A stretch of DNA of 64,000 nucleotides, from NCBI RefSeq assembly GCF_032884065.1, contig NC_088863.1, forward strand, positions 65,187,702-65,251,701, written 5' to 3'. Under the pieces are notes generated by a model that was given only the letters and a program-made list of their open reading frames with translations, did no database searches and was not told where the DNA came from. Below, in pieces: positions 11,831 through 22,540 of the stretch; the stretch's first letter is position 1, and each line of letters starts with the position of its first letter. The translations under genes and the position numbers were made by a program. The DNA comes from Artemia franciscana. Its lineage: Eukaryota > Arthropoda > Branchiopoda > Anostraca > Artemiidae.

Positions 11831-12022
11831 AAGGGTTAAATTTGATTCTTGCAAGGTTTTGCATGAAAGTGAATACATATTTTTTCCAGATGGTTTCTAT
11901 GCAAATAGGAGGAGGGAATGTATATGAGCGAATAGGGAGTCTATACATTATTTTCAATTAGTCCATGATGAACTCTGGTGAAGGAAGCTATTTTCAAAAA
12001 TTGGTGGGTATATAATATATAT
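11831..12022. other. Short spacer, nothing recognised
   Basis: A short AT-rich stretch between LINE C and the first minus-strand Helitron end; no coding or repeat signature. Confidence 0.4.
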
Positions 12023-12237
<215 letters not shown>

Positions 12238-12333
12238 GTTGTTTGTGAGTTATATCTGTCTGTCTGTCTGTCTGCATATGACGTCTGAATTATTTCATCA
12301 TATACCAATTCAAAAACGAAAGTATACAAGCTG

Positions 12334-12404
12334 ATGTAGCTGAGTTGGTAACGCGGTATGTTCCAGGTTCCAGGTTCGAGAGATTCTAGGTTCGAACCTT
12401 GAAT
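12334..12404 (+). other. tRNA-derived pol III promoter-like segment (SINE head?)
   Basis: TAGCTGAGTTGG matches the pol III A-box (TRGYNNARNNGG) and AGGTTCGAACCTT matches the B-box (GGTTCGANTCC), about 45 bases apart as in tRNA genes. No complete cloverleaf with acceptor stem is visible, so it is not called a tRNA gene. It is followed at once by an A-rich run, as a SINE head would be. Degenerate copies lie near 12779-12830 and 12955-13010, and one on the minus strand near 42630-42710. Confidence 0.55.
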
Positions 12405-13300
12405 ACAAAAGAAGAAAAAAACTAAAAAAGGTAAAAACTACAAAAAACTAAAAGGAACAAAACTAAAAAAACTAAAAAAGCTAGAATACTAAAAAAACTA
12501 ATAAAAATTAAAAAACTAAAAACTAAAAAAGAAAAAAGAACTAAAAAAATGTAAAAACTACAAAACTAAAACCTAAAAAAAAAACTAAAAAAAAGGTAAA
12601 AACGAAAAAAAACTAAAACGAAAGAAAAACTAAAAACTAATAAAAAAACTAAAAAAACTAAAAACTGAAAAAGAAAAAAGACTAAAAAGAAAAAACAAAA
12701 AACTAAAAAAGCTAAAAAAAGGGTAAAAACCAATAATAAAACTAAAAGACACAGGGACACAACTACAATGGCGCGTAACGAATATTGGTAGAGCGTTATA
12801 TTTCAGGTTGTAGATCTGAGAGTTTCAACCCGGAATTCAAAAGAAGAAAAAAAACTAAAAAAGGTAAAAACTACAAAAAAAACTAAAAAAAGAAAGAAAA
12901 ACTAAAAACGAAAAATTTATTTCTTCAACTAATTCAAAAACGAATGTATTCAAACCCAAGTAGCTGAGTTGGTGACGCGTTATGTTCCAGGATCAAGGTC
13001 TGAGAAACTACAAAAAAAAGAAGAAAAAACTAAAAAACTAAAAAAAACTAAAACAAAGTAAACAAAAAAAAACTAAAAAGAAAAAAAACTAAAAACTAAT
13101 AAAAAATAAAAAAAAACTAAAAAAGAAAAAAGAAAAAAAAAAAGAAAAAAAGGAAAAAAACTGAAAAATAAAGGAGAAAAACAAAACTAAAAAGGTAAAA
13201 ACTACAAAAAAACTAAAAAGAAAACAAAATAAAAACTAAAAAAAAGGTAAAAACCAAAAAAACTAAAAAGAAAAAAGGAAGAAAAACAAAATATATTTCA
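12405..13300. repeat. A-rich (CTAAAAA)n-type array
   Basis: Irregular repetition of ACTAAAAAA, GGTAAAAAC and GAAAAAAG blocks, broken only by two tRNA-like scraps. Strong strand asymmetry: almost no T on the plus strand. All frames across it (poly-Lys/Asn, or Phe-rich on the other strand) are low-complexity artefacts. Confidence 0.9.
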
Positions 13301-13544
13301 TCATATACCAATTCAAAAACGAATGTATATACAGACCGGGACACAGGGACACAAATGACGACCGGGACGCCGGGGGGCGCAGGGGGATATATAAATGACG
13401 ACAGTGGCACAGGGAATGTTCGATTAGCAATCACCATCAACTCACCATCAAAGCTCAAGGGCAATCATTAGAATCATGAGGTATAACTAAAAAAAAACTA
13501 AAATAAAGGTAAAAAACAAAAAACTAAAAAAAAGACCAATTCAA

Positions 13545-13815
13545 AAACGAATGTATATACAGACCGGGACACCGGGACACAGGGAATATAAATGACGACC
13601 AGGACACTCAAAGAGATATTACAGACTGGGACACCGGGACACAAATGACGACCGGGACACAGGGAAGAAAAAAGAAAAAAAAGAAAAAAAAAAGTAAAAA
13701 CCGAAAAAAAACTAAAAAGAATATAAATGACGACCGAGACACAAGGACACAACTACAACGGGGGCGCCGGGGGGCACAGGGGGATATATAAATGACGACG
13801 GGGACATAGGGAATG
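13545..13815 (+). repeat. GGGACAC/GACGACC minisatellite inside Helitron
   Basis: Variants of CCGGGACACAGGGAATATAA and ATGACGACCGGGACAC are repeated irregularly, with CACTCAAAGAGAAATTACAGAC spacers. The same minisatellite occurs in nearly every non-autonomous Helitron in the window, always just upstream of the helicase C-terminal remnant, so it is a fixed internal part of the family. The shared GGGACACAGGGACACAACTACAA segment links it to the 3' module. Confidence 0.85.
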
Positions 13816-14010
13816 TTCGATTAGCAATCACCATCAACAAAGCTCAAGGGCAATCATTAGAATCTTTAGGTATAAATCTGAATACGGATTGTTTTGCCCA
13901 TTGAGAATTATATGTTGCATGTTCAAGAGTCGGTAAACCTGACAATCTATTTATATGCACAGACAATGGGACAGCAAAGAATGTCGTATATTCGCAAGTT
14001 TTACGTAGTT
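13815..14010 (+). pseudogene. Helicase C-terminal remnant
   Basis: [29 protein letters not shown] is followed, after a small frame change, by [35 protein letters not shown] and a stop. About 65 codons of the Pif1-like helicase end are kept; everything before has been replaced by minisatellite. Confidence 0.75.
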
Positions 14011-14013
14011 AAA

Positions 14014-14016
<3 letters not shown>

Positions 14017-14086
<70 letters not shown>
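14017..14086. repeat. (TA)n microsatellite internal to Helitron
   Basis: Lies between the helicase stop codon and the 3' module (TTCACAGRTGGGACA), a position where all copies carry a short or long TA tract. Confidence 0.95.
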
Positions 14087-14089
<3 letters not shown>

Positions 14090-14408
14090 CAGATGGGACA
14101 TAGGGACACAACTACAATGGCGCATAACTAATATGGCGCGTAACGACTTACGCGCGCGAGGGGCGCGAAGCGCCCCCACCAACTAGGTGTTGGGGTGGCG
14201 CGAAGCGCCACCCCAACAGCTATATATATAGATATATATAAAAATAAGTTGTATACATTTTTGTGTTGAGGGTTAAATGTAAAACTGGGATTTGCATAAA
14301 TATTTCGAAATATTTTGACAATAGATTAATGTAATTTGAAAACCTTAAAAAAGATACTTAAAATTTTAAGTTTTATTATAAATTGTTAAGCTTTAGCCAG
14401 CTTGGCAC

Positions 14409-15176
14409 GTGGAGATTTCTCCAACTGTCAATGTTATAGAATGCTACGAAAAAGCCAAACCAGGGTTACAGTTCAAAGAGAAAGGGCCAGATGAGGAATG
14501 TGCAATTTACGTCAACGAAGGCGTGTCGAGGAACTACCAGAGCGACGCCAAACCAGACTTGCTGCTGAAAGAGAAAGTAAAAAAAGAAGGCGTGTCGAGG
14601 AATCACAAGAGCAACGTGAAAACAGGCTTGCGGCTTCAAGAGATAATGCTAGATTAGGAATGTGCCATTTACGTCAATGAAGGTGTGTCGAGGAACTACC
14701 AGAGCAACGCGAAACCAGACTTGCTGCTAAAATAGAAAGTGAAAAAAGAAGGCGTGTCGAGGAATCACAAGAGCCACCTGAAAATTACCGCATGGCATTC
14801 AGGTACAGCCCAGTGGATGATTACAGTAGATTTGTTCAAATCGGGAATATGTCTAAAATTTGTTCCTATTGCAAGGCCTTGAAATTTAATGGTGAAACAA
14901 TGGGAATGTGTTGCACCTCAGGGAAAGTTAAACTTCCTCTACTGGCTGCACCCCCAGAGCCATTGAAAACTTTGCTTGCTGGAACTACGTCAGAATCTAA
15001 GCGTTTTTTTATCAAACATCAGAAAATATAACTCATGTTTCCAAATGACGTCGTTTGGTGCCCAAATCGAAAATCAAGATCAATTTATGCGTAATCGTAC
15101 TGCTTTTATTTCTACATGTGTAGAATGGGATCGTGAACAAAGATACAAAACAATTGATCTATTGTTGTATGTTACA
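14409..15176 (+). pseudogene. Helitron Rep N-terminal part fused to start of helicase
   Basis: Frames at 14498-14680 and 14792-15031 give RRRVEELPERRQTRLAAERE (23-residue basic coiled-coil repeats) and MAFRYSPVDDYSRFVQIGNMS, then KICSYCKALKFNGETMGMCC and SGKVKLPLLAAPPEPLKTLL. C-x2-C ... C-C before 'GKVKLP' is the conserved Cys cluster at the N-terminus of Helitron proteins. After SFGAQIENQDQFMR the frame runs into TAFISTCVEWDREQRYK, which lies just before the helicase in complete copies. Frame changes occur near 14490, 14690 and 15030. Confidence 0.7.
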
Positions 15177-15379
15177 GACCAGGATACCGGGACAAAAGGA
15201 ATATAAATGGCGACCGGGACACTCAAAGAGAAATTACAGACCTAGACACCGGGACAAAAACGGCGACCGGGAAACAGGGAATATAAATGACGACCGGGAC
15301 ACAGGGACACAACTACAACGGGGACGCCGGAAGGACATATGGGGGATATATAAATGACGATTGGGACACAGGGAATATT

Positions 15380-15576
15380 CGATTAGCAATTACCATCAAC
15401 AAAGCCCAAGTAAAATCATTAGAAAAATGCAGTATAGATCTGAATACGGATTATTTTCCCATGGACAATTATATCTTGCAAGTTCAAGAGTCGGTAAACC
15501 TGACAATCTATTTATATGCACAGACAATGGGACAGCGAAGAATATTGTATATTCGCAAGTTTTACGTAGTTATTAA
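15380..15576 (+). pseudogene. Helicase C-terminal remnant
   Basis: [29 protein letters not shown], then after a frame change [36 protein letters not shown]. The T-x-x-K-x-Q motif has lost its following Gly (QV for QG). Confidence 0.75.
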
Positions 15577-15700
15577 CATGTTTATATCTATCTATATTCA
15601 CAGGTGGGACACAGGGACACAACTAAAATGGTGCGTAACTAATATGGCGCGTAACGACTTACGCTGTCAGTGTGGCACGAAGCGCCACACCAACAGCTAG

Positions 15701-16308
15701 TTTTATATTTACAGATAGATAGATATGCTGATGTCATTATAGATATCATTATGATATTCCATTTCTTTTACACAATATATGGTTACAAACTACAATAATG
15801 ACGTTATTTATCAGTCTTGTTCATGAAAATATAGTTTTTTTTGTAAAAACTTGATTCTATTTTAAAAATGTTTTTGTTAGTTATAAAAGTTTTTAGATAC
15901 ATCAATGTTATTATATGAGCCAGAAAATAGCTCTTTGTTATTCAAGCCAAGAGGCTATAAATTTCCTGTATATAGGTTCTGAACAAGGGGAATCTGATAT
16001 TGCGGTTTGTTTTACGATCTGATTCTATTTTTGGAGTTCTTTTTATTTTATTTCTTAATCTTGAAAGTGATCGTCTCTAACTAAATTGCTAGGTACTGTA
16101 TTTTAGGTTAATTATAAGAGGTAGAAGATATAGCAATTTCCCTTAAAATGAAGCATTAAACAGCTCTTTATAATTTTTCAGTGCCCTTTTAGCTGTACAG
16201 AAAAATAATAGAAAAAAAATATCCCGTCGATGCAGAATGTTGTAGTTCAAGCAACTTATGCCAATGCATTTTTCTCATTATTCTAGCCAAGGAGCTGCAG
16301 GTTTTTAT
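15701..16308. other. AT-rich spacer, nothing recognised
   Basis: A TAGA microsatellite at about 15712-15725 and otherwise unremarkable AT-rich DNA with no frame or shared repeat. Confidence 0.5.
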
Positions 16309-16445
16309 GGCACTTGATATCTACCAAGTGAAATTTAGCGATCACAAATTCTGTCGGTCAGTCGGTCTGTCTGTCTATCCTGGTTAAGCTACGTTAGGCA
16401 CTTCCAGGTAAGCTAGGATGATGAAATTTGGCAGGCGCATCAGGA
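16309..16445 (-). repeat. Hairpin-ended repeat (CACTTGG family), minus-strand 3' end
   Basis: On the minus strand the order is TTTCATCATCCTAGCTTACC, TGGAAGTGCCTA, a GACA-rich run, GAATTTGTGATCGC, CACTTGG, a short loop, CAAGTG, CCATAAAA. The same order ends the elements at 53.95 kb and 59.06 kb, so this is a third, truncated copy. Confidence 0.7.
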
Positions 16446-16451
16446 ATCAGA

Positions 16452-17210
16452 TCAGAGGCGTAGAAAGAAGCATTCATGTTGATTGGGGTGAACGATGTAG
16501 AGTCTACCTATCGTGGTATCTTTGAAGATGGTAGGTTTGCCGTCGACTGACTTACCCTGTTTTCGATGTTCAAATACTTTGCTTTTAGTATTCCACGTGT
16601 AATACGAAGGCATTTCAGCATATAGCAGTTTTTTTTCAAAAGAATCATTTTTGCATAGCAAAAAGGAAGCAGTTAAATTTGTATCCTGTGGATTCAGGAC
16701 TCTTTGTTGCACGTTGGATTCCGAAAAATAAACACGGTGACAATTCTGTAAATGTACCAATAAGTGAACAACATCTGGACTTCGTTCATGTATCGGAAAT
16801 GAAAGAATTCACCAAAAAGCTTCTTTACTGCTTATGTATCTTCCAGCCTGATATTGTACTATTTCGTCAATATCTTTGATTTCGGACTGCAAGCCAAAAA
16901 CTGCCATGTTACTGCCTTTGTTGACGTATTTACATATGTATTTGATTGCCTTTACGGTGTTACAGTATTCAACGTTTATGTGTGCATTAAATGTTTTTGA
17001 TAATAATGGGGAATATGGAACAACACACTGGTTATCTACTTCGATGGTGGTACCTTTACGCTTCTTTATTATTGCTGTTTTACCGCCATCTTCAGTAGAT
17101 CTTCTTCTATATTGTGGGTAACCATCATTGCCAGTAATTGTGTTGGGTACTAAAAGTCGAGGATAAAAGCCGATTGTCCTTGAATTAAAAGCTACTGTAT
17201 CTCGTCCCAA
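16452..17210 (-). pseudogene. Helitron Rep, part after the HUH region
   Basis: Frame 16809-17210 reads YPRLLVPNTITGNDGYPQYR, TTIEVDNQCVVPYSPLLSKT, INVEYCNTVKAIKYICKYVN and IVQYQAGRYISSKEAFW. The two tyrosines of Y-Q-A-G-R-Y are the expected nucleophiles of a Helitron Rep. Frame 16452-16760 continues with HRVYFSESNVQQRVLNPQDT and SYYTWNTKSKVFEHRK. The HUH-bearing segment that should precede this is absent. Confidence 0.75.
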
Positions 17211-18315
17211 GATTGATTACATGTAAATGTAATATATACATCTCGACGACCATAGCCGTCGGCTTCATCCGAAAAAATGATAGGATATTGTAGGACATCG
17301 TAGCATCGATGAGTTTCAGCAATTCTTACCAACTGAGCGTTTCGCTTATGAAGAATAATATCTCGAGGTAAAAACTGATCACCGACCATAACAATTGCCA
17401 CTTCGTCGATAGTTGGAGCATTGTATTTACGAACATGTTGGCCAGGAGGCGTTTTGTCAGCGGAAATAACAATTTTATGCGTATCAGTAGGCATCAAATC
17501 GATGGCTGTATTGAACACACGCACTGAATTATTATTTTCGTGGAAAAGATGTTGCAATTGGGAAACGATTGTCCTTTTAGTGTCGGGAGAAATTTCGCAA
17601 CGTGCATTCAATTCAGAATTTCTATCACTGATGAAGAACAAATGTAAAAATCTATTATTCTCGTCTGAGAATGGTAGTAGGGACCCTGCTCTATGATAAA
17701 TTTGACCTTTTACTTTGAAAGTAGGCATAAATTGATCTGGATATTCGATTTGGGCACCAAACGACATCATTTGGAAACATGAGTTACATTTTTTGATCTG
17801 TGATGAAAAACGCTTAGATTCTGACCTAGTTCCAGTAAACAAAGTCTTCAATGGCTCTGGTGGTGCAGACAGTAGAGGAAGTTTAACTTTTCTTGAGGCG
17901 CCACACATTCCCATTGTTTCACCATTAAATTTCAAGGCCTTGCAATAGGGAAAAATTTTAGACATAGTCCCGATTTGAACTGATCTACTCAAGCTATAAT
18001 CATCGACCGGGGTGTACCTGAATGCTATGCGAAAATTTTCAGGTTGCTCTTGTGATTCCTCGGCACGCTTTCTTTGGTGATTTCTCTTTGAGACGCAAGC
18101 CTAATTTCACGCTGTGGTTGTGATTCTTCGGCACGCTTTCTTTTCTTACTTTCTCTATCAGCCGCAAGCCTCTTTTCTTGCTGTTCTTGTGAATCCTCGG
18201 CAGGCTTTTTTTCTTACTTTCTCTCTCAGCAGCAAGTTTTTTGGCATAGACTCTTTGAGCAGCTTCCTCGGCTGTTGCCATTGTAGCTTCTTCAGTCATT
18301 TTACAATTAAACATT
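17192..18315 (-). pseudogene. Helitron Rep, N-terminal and middle part
   Basis: After MFNCKMTEEATMAT...RVYAKKLAAERESKK there is a frame change. The frame 17192-17992 then gives IFPYCKALKFNGETMGMCG (last Cys replaced by Gly), RKVKLPLLSAPPEPLKTLF, QIKKCNSCFQMMSFGAQIE, FKVKGQIYHRAGSLLPF and IDEVAIVMVGDQFLPRDIIL. It ends DVYITFTCNQSWDEIQ and a stop. The Rep segment between ADGY and GRRDV (about 95 residues in the plus-strand copy) is deleted. Confidence 0.8.
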
Positions 18316-18459
18316 TTTTCGTGAACGAATGTTTTAAACACCTTTAATGACGTCATCGTCACAACAAACATGACGACAACTAACTTCACGACGTCATGAC
18401 ATGCTGATATGATGTCACTCGACAGACACACATACAACTTATTTTTATATATATACCAC

Positions 18460-18584
18460 CTAGTTGGTGGAGGCGCTTCGCGTCATACCCCACCCCCAAG
18501 CCCCCCCGCAGGCGCAAGTCGTTACGCGCCATATTAGTTACGTGCCATTGTAGTTGTGTCCTTGTGTCCCACCTGTGAATATAG

Positions 18585-18590
<6 letters not shown>
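18460..18590 (-). mobile_element. Helitron 3' module abutting the next 5' end, minus strand
   Basis: The minus strand reads CACAGGTGGGACACAAGGAC, ATGGCACGTAAC, the G-run and hairpin GGCGCTTCGCG-type, CCAACTAG (18460-18463), GTGG and then the 5' TATATATATAAAAATAAG of the neighbouring minus-strand Helitron. It ends at the first (inner) CTAG, without the second hairpin, and joins the next element head-to-tail. Confidence 0.7.

Positions 18591-18661
<71 letters not shown>
18591..18661. repeat. (TA)n microsatellite
   Basis: TA tract with two ATACATATATAC interruptions between a minus-strand 3' module and a plus-strand 5' end. Confidence 0.9.
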
Positions 18662-18664
<3 letters not shown>

Positions 18665-20366
18665 ATATATATAAAAATAAGTTGTCTGTCTGTCTGTGGA
18701 TGTGTGGATGGATGTGTCAGGTGACGTCACCTGAAAAAACTGGATCAGGTGACGTCAAAACTGAAAAAACTAAAAAAAGGCAAAAACTACAAAAAAAACT
18801 AAAAACTAATAAAAAAAATAAAAAAGCTAAAAAACTAAAAAAACTATAAAGGTAAAAACCAATAAAAAACTAAAAAAAAACTGAAAAAACTAAAAAAAGG
18901 CAAAAACTACAAAAAAAAACTAAAAACTAATAAAAAAAGTAAAAAAGCTAAAAAACTAAAAAAACTAAAAAAAACTAAAAAAAGGTAAAAAACTAAAAAA
19001 AATAAAAAATAAAAAAAAACTAAAAAAAAGGAAAAAACTGAAAAATAAGCTAAAATAAAGGTAAAAACCAATAAAAAACTAAAAAGAAAAAAAGGAAAAA
19101 ACTAATAAATGACGACACTCAAAGAGAAAGCGACCAGGACAAAAGGAATGTTCGATTAGCAATCAACAAAGCACCGGGACACAGGGAGTATAAATGACGA
19201 CCAGGACATAAGTAAAAAAAAAAACTATCTATATATATAAAAATAAGTTGTCAAACTAAAAAAAGGCAAAAACTACAAAAAAAACTAAAAACTAATAAAA
19301 AAGCTAAAAAACTAAAAAAACTAAAAAAAAGGCAAAAACTACAAAAAAAACTAAAAACTAATAAAAAAAAATAAAAAAGCTAAAAAACTAAAAAAACTAA
19401 AAAAACTAAAAAAAGGTAAAAAACTAAAAAAACTAAAAACTGAAAAAAACTAAAAAAAAGGAAAAAAACTGAAAAATAAGCTAAAATAAAGGTAAAAACC
19501 AATAAAAAACTAAAAAAAAAAACTGAAAAAACTAAAAAAAGGCAAAAACTACAAAAAAACTAAAAACTAATAAAAAAAGTAAAAAAGCTAAAAAACTAAA
19601 AAAACTAAAAAAATGACGACCGGGACACAGGGAATATAAATGACGACCGGGACACAGGGACACAACTACAACGGGGACACCGGGGGAAACAGGGGGATAT
19701 AAATGACGACCGGGACAAAAAAACTAAAAAGAAAAAAAAACTAAAAACTAATAAAAAAACTAAAAAATCTAAAAATCTAAATAAGCTAAAAAAGAAAAAA
19801 AAAGGAAAAAAATAAAGGAGAAAAACAAAACTAAAAAACGAATGTATATACAGACCGGGACACCGGGATACAAATGACGACCGGGACACAGGGAATATAA
19901 ATGACGACCGGGACACAGGGACACAACTACAACGGGGACACCGGAGGAAACAGGGGGATGTAAATGACGACCGGGACACCGGGACAGGGAATGGTCGATT
20001 AGCAATCACCATCAACAAAGCTCAAGGGCAATCATTAGAATCATGAGGTATAGATCTGAATACAGATTGTTTTCCCATGGACCATTATATGTTGCATGTT
20101 CAAAAGTCGGTAAACCTGACAATCTATTTATATGCAAAGACAATGGGACAGCAAAGAATGTTGTATATTCGCAAGTTTTACGTAGTTAAAACCATATATA
20201 TATATATCTATCTATATTCACAGGTGGGACATAGGGACACAACTACAATGGCGCGTAACTATTATGGCGCGTAACGACTTACGCGCGCGGGGGGGCTTGG
20301 GGGGGGCGCGAAGCGCCCCCACCAACTAGGTGTTGGGGTGGCGCGAAGCGCCACCCCAACAGCTAG
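18662..20366 (+). mobile_element. Non-autonomous Helitron, tandem unit 1
   Basis: TC at 18662 starts TCTATATATATAAAAATAAG, then (TCTG)n. A palindrome CAGGTGACGTCACCTG lies at 18718-18733. (CTAAAAA)n arrays, the GACGACC/GGGACAC minisatellite, helicase C-terminus (about 19995-20187) and the double-hairpin 3' module follow, with CTAG at 20363-20366. An internal ACTATCTATATATATAAAAA at about 19226 is a second, buried 5' end followed by the same A-rich block. Units 2 to 4 follow immediately. Confidence 0.8.
18718..18733. promoter_or_regulatory. Perfect 16-bp palindrome with CRE and E-boxes
   Basis: CAGGTGACGTCACCTG is its own reverse complement. The core TGACGTCA is the canonical CREB/ATF (bZIP) site, and CAGGTG/CACCTG are E-box sequences. 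The same 16 bases recur at 20413-20428, 22593-22608 and 23147-23162, each about 50 bases from a Helitron 5' end. A further CAGGTGACGTCA follows at about 18746 in unit 1. Confidence 0.7.
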
Positions 20367-22530
20367 TATATACATAAAAATAAGTTGTCTGTGGATGGAT
20401 GGATGGATGTGTCAGGTGACGTCACCTGAAAAAACTGGATCAGGTGACGTCAAAACTGAAAAAACTAAAAAAAGGCAAAAACTACAAAAAAAACTAAAAA
20501 CTAATAAAAAAAATAAAAAAGCTAAAAAACTAAAAAAACTATAAAGGTAAAAACCAATAAAAAACTAAAAAAAAAAACTGAAAAAACTAAAAAAAGGCAA
20601 AAACTACAAAAAAAACTAAAAACTAATAAAAAAGTAAAAAAGCTAAAAAACTAAAAAAACTAAAAAAAACTAAAAAAAGGTAAAAAACTAAAAAAAAAAT
20701 AAAAAATAAAAAAAACTAAAAAAAAGGAAAAAACTGAAAAATAAGCTAAAATAAAGGTAAAAACCAATAAAAAACTAAAAAAAAAGGAAAAAACTAATAA
20801 ATGACGACACTCAAAGAGAAAGCGACCAGGACAAAAGGAATGTTCGATTAGCAATCAACAAAGCACAGGGACACAGGGAGTATAAATGACGACCAGGACA
20901 TAAGTAAAAAAAAAACTATCTATATATATAAAAATAAGTTGTCAAACTAAAAAAAGGCAAAAACTACAAAAAAAACTAAAAACTAATAAAAAAGCTAAAA
21001 ACTAAAAAAACTAAAAAAAAGGCAAAAACTACAAAAAAAACTAAAAACTAATAAAAAAAAATAAAAAAGCTAAAAAACTAAAAAAACTAAAAAAACTAAA
21101 AAAAGGTAAAAAACTAAAAAAAACTAAAAACTAAAAAAAAAACTAAAAAAAGGAAAAAACTGAAAAATAAGCTAAAATAAAGGTAAAAACCAATAAAAAA
21201 CTAAAAAAAAAACTGAAAAAACTAAAAAAAGGCAAAAACTACAAAAAAACTAAAAACTAATAAAAAAAGTAAAAAAGCTAAAAAACTAAAAAAACTAAAA
21301 AAACTAAAAAAACTAAAAAAAGGTAAAAAACTAAAAAAAATAAAAAATAAAAAAAAAACTAAGAAAAAAGGAAAAAACTGAAAAATAAGCTAACATAAAG
21401 GTAAAAACCAATAAAAACTAAAAAGAAAAAAAGGAAAAAACTAAAAAAAATTTTCATCTAAAAAACTAAAAAAAACTAAAAAAGGTAAAAACTAAAGAAC
21501 TAAAAAGAAAAAAATAAATGACGACACTCAAAGAGAAAGCGACCAGGACAAAAGGAATGTTCGATTAGCAATCAACAAAGCACCGGGACATAGGGAGCAT
21601 AAATGACGACCAGGACATAAGTAAAAAAAAAATTAACAAAACTAAAAAGAAGGTAAAAACTACAAAAAAAACTAAAAAGAAAAAAAAACTAAAAACTAAT
21701 AAAAAAACTAAAAAATCTAAAAATCTAAATAAACTAAAAAAGAAAAAAAAGGAAAAAAATAAAGGAGAAAAACAAAACTAAAAAACGAATGTATATACAG
21801 ACCGGTACACCGGGATACAAATGACGACCGGGACACAGGGAATATAAATGACGACCGGGACACAGGGACACAACTACAACGGGGACACCGGGGGAAACAG
21901 GGGGATATAAATGACGACCGGGACAAAAAAACTAAAAAGAAAAAAAAACTAAAAACTAATAAAAAAACTAAAAAATCTAAAAATCTAAATAAGCTAAAAA
22001 AGAAAAAAAAAGGAAAAAAATAAAGGAGAAAAACAAAACTAAAAAACGAATGTATATACAGACCGGGACACCGGGATACAAATGACGACCGGGACACAGG
22101 GAATATAAATGACGACCGGGACACAGGGACACAACTACACACCGGGACAGGGAATGGTCGATTAGCAATCACCATCAACAAAGCTCAAGGGCAATCATTA
22201 GAATCATGAGGTATAGATCTGAATACAGATTGTTTTCCCATGGACCATTATATGTTGCATGTTCAAGAGTCGGTAAACCTGACAATCTATTTATATGCAA
22301 AGACAATGGGACAGCAAAGAATGTTGTATATTCGCAAGTTTTACGTAGTTAAAACCATATATATATATATCTATCTATATTCACAGGTGGGACATAGGGA
22401 CACAACTACAATGGCGCGTAACTATTATGGCGCGTAACGACTTACGCGCGCGGGGGGGGCTTGGGGGGGGCGCGAAGCGCCCCCACCAACTAGGTGTTGG
22501 GGTGGCGCGAAGCGCCACCCCAACAGCTAG
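20367..22530 (+). mobile_element. Non-autonomous Helitron, tandem unit 2
   Basis: It begins right after the CTAG of unit 1 with TATATACATAAAAATAAGTTG (the 5' TC is missing or altered) and ends in CTAG at 22527-22530. It is near-identical to unit 1 over long stretches, including the buried ACTATCTATATATATAAAAA at about 20928. It carries one extra block of A-rich array and minisatellite (about 21.5-22.0 kb). The helicase C-terminal remnant is at about 22155-22350. Confidence 0.8.
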
Positions 22531-22540
22531 TATATATATA

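Larger units (their letters stand above)
14230..15700 (+). mobile_element. Divergent Helitron subfamily copy with large internal deletion
   Basis: The 5' end is GATATATATAAAAATAAGTTG followed by TATACATTTTTGTGTTGAGG, unlike the CTGTCTG type of the main family. It encodes a Rep N-terminus (14409-15090), jumps to the start of the helicase region (about 15092-15170), then minisatellite (15170-15375), helicase C-terminus (15380-15576) and a 3' module. The module has a single hairpin (TGTGGCACGAAGCGCCACA) and CTAG at 15697-15700 followed by T. The deletion removed HUH, the Tyr motif and the helicase core. A 5' piece of the same subfamily is at about 45187-45690. Confidence 0.8.
16446..18457 (-). 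mobile_element. Helitron, minus strand, Rep part with internal deletions
   Basis: The 5' end lies at about 18457 (minus: TATATATATAAAAATAAGTTG), followed by a promoter with TGACGTCA-like sites and an ORF start MFNCKMTEEATMATAEEA near 18315. Coiled-coil repeats, the Cys-rich domain and part of Rep follow down to about 16450. The element then stops at a CFFLRL coding position, so helicase and 3' module are missing. It shares with the plus-strand copy at 23.5-25.3 kb a deletion that removes the HUH region (QSA joined to FYPRLLVP), and has a further deletion of its own (ADGY joined to GRRDVYITF). Confidence 0.8.

Noticed and set aside
12334-12404. Functional tRNA gene
   Set aside because: A- and B-boxes are present but no full acceptor stem, anticodon stem or terminator could be folded, and the copies diverge as repeats do.
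12566-13752. Phe/Val/Leu-rich minus-strand frames (and similar at 19.6-22.2, 37.0-37.3, 45.1-46.7 kb) that look like membrane proteins
   Set aside because: They are the reverse strand of A-rich arrays and of the GACGACC minisatellite; they shift with repeat number and have no conserved family pattern.
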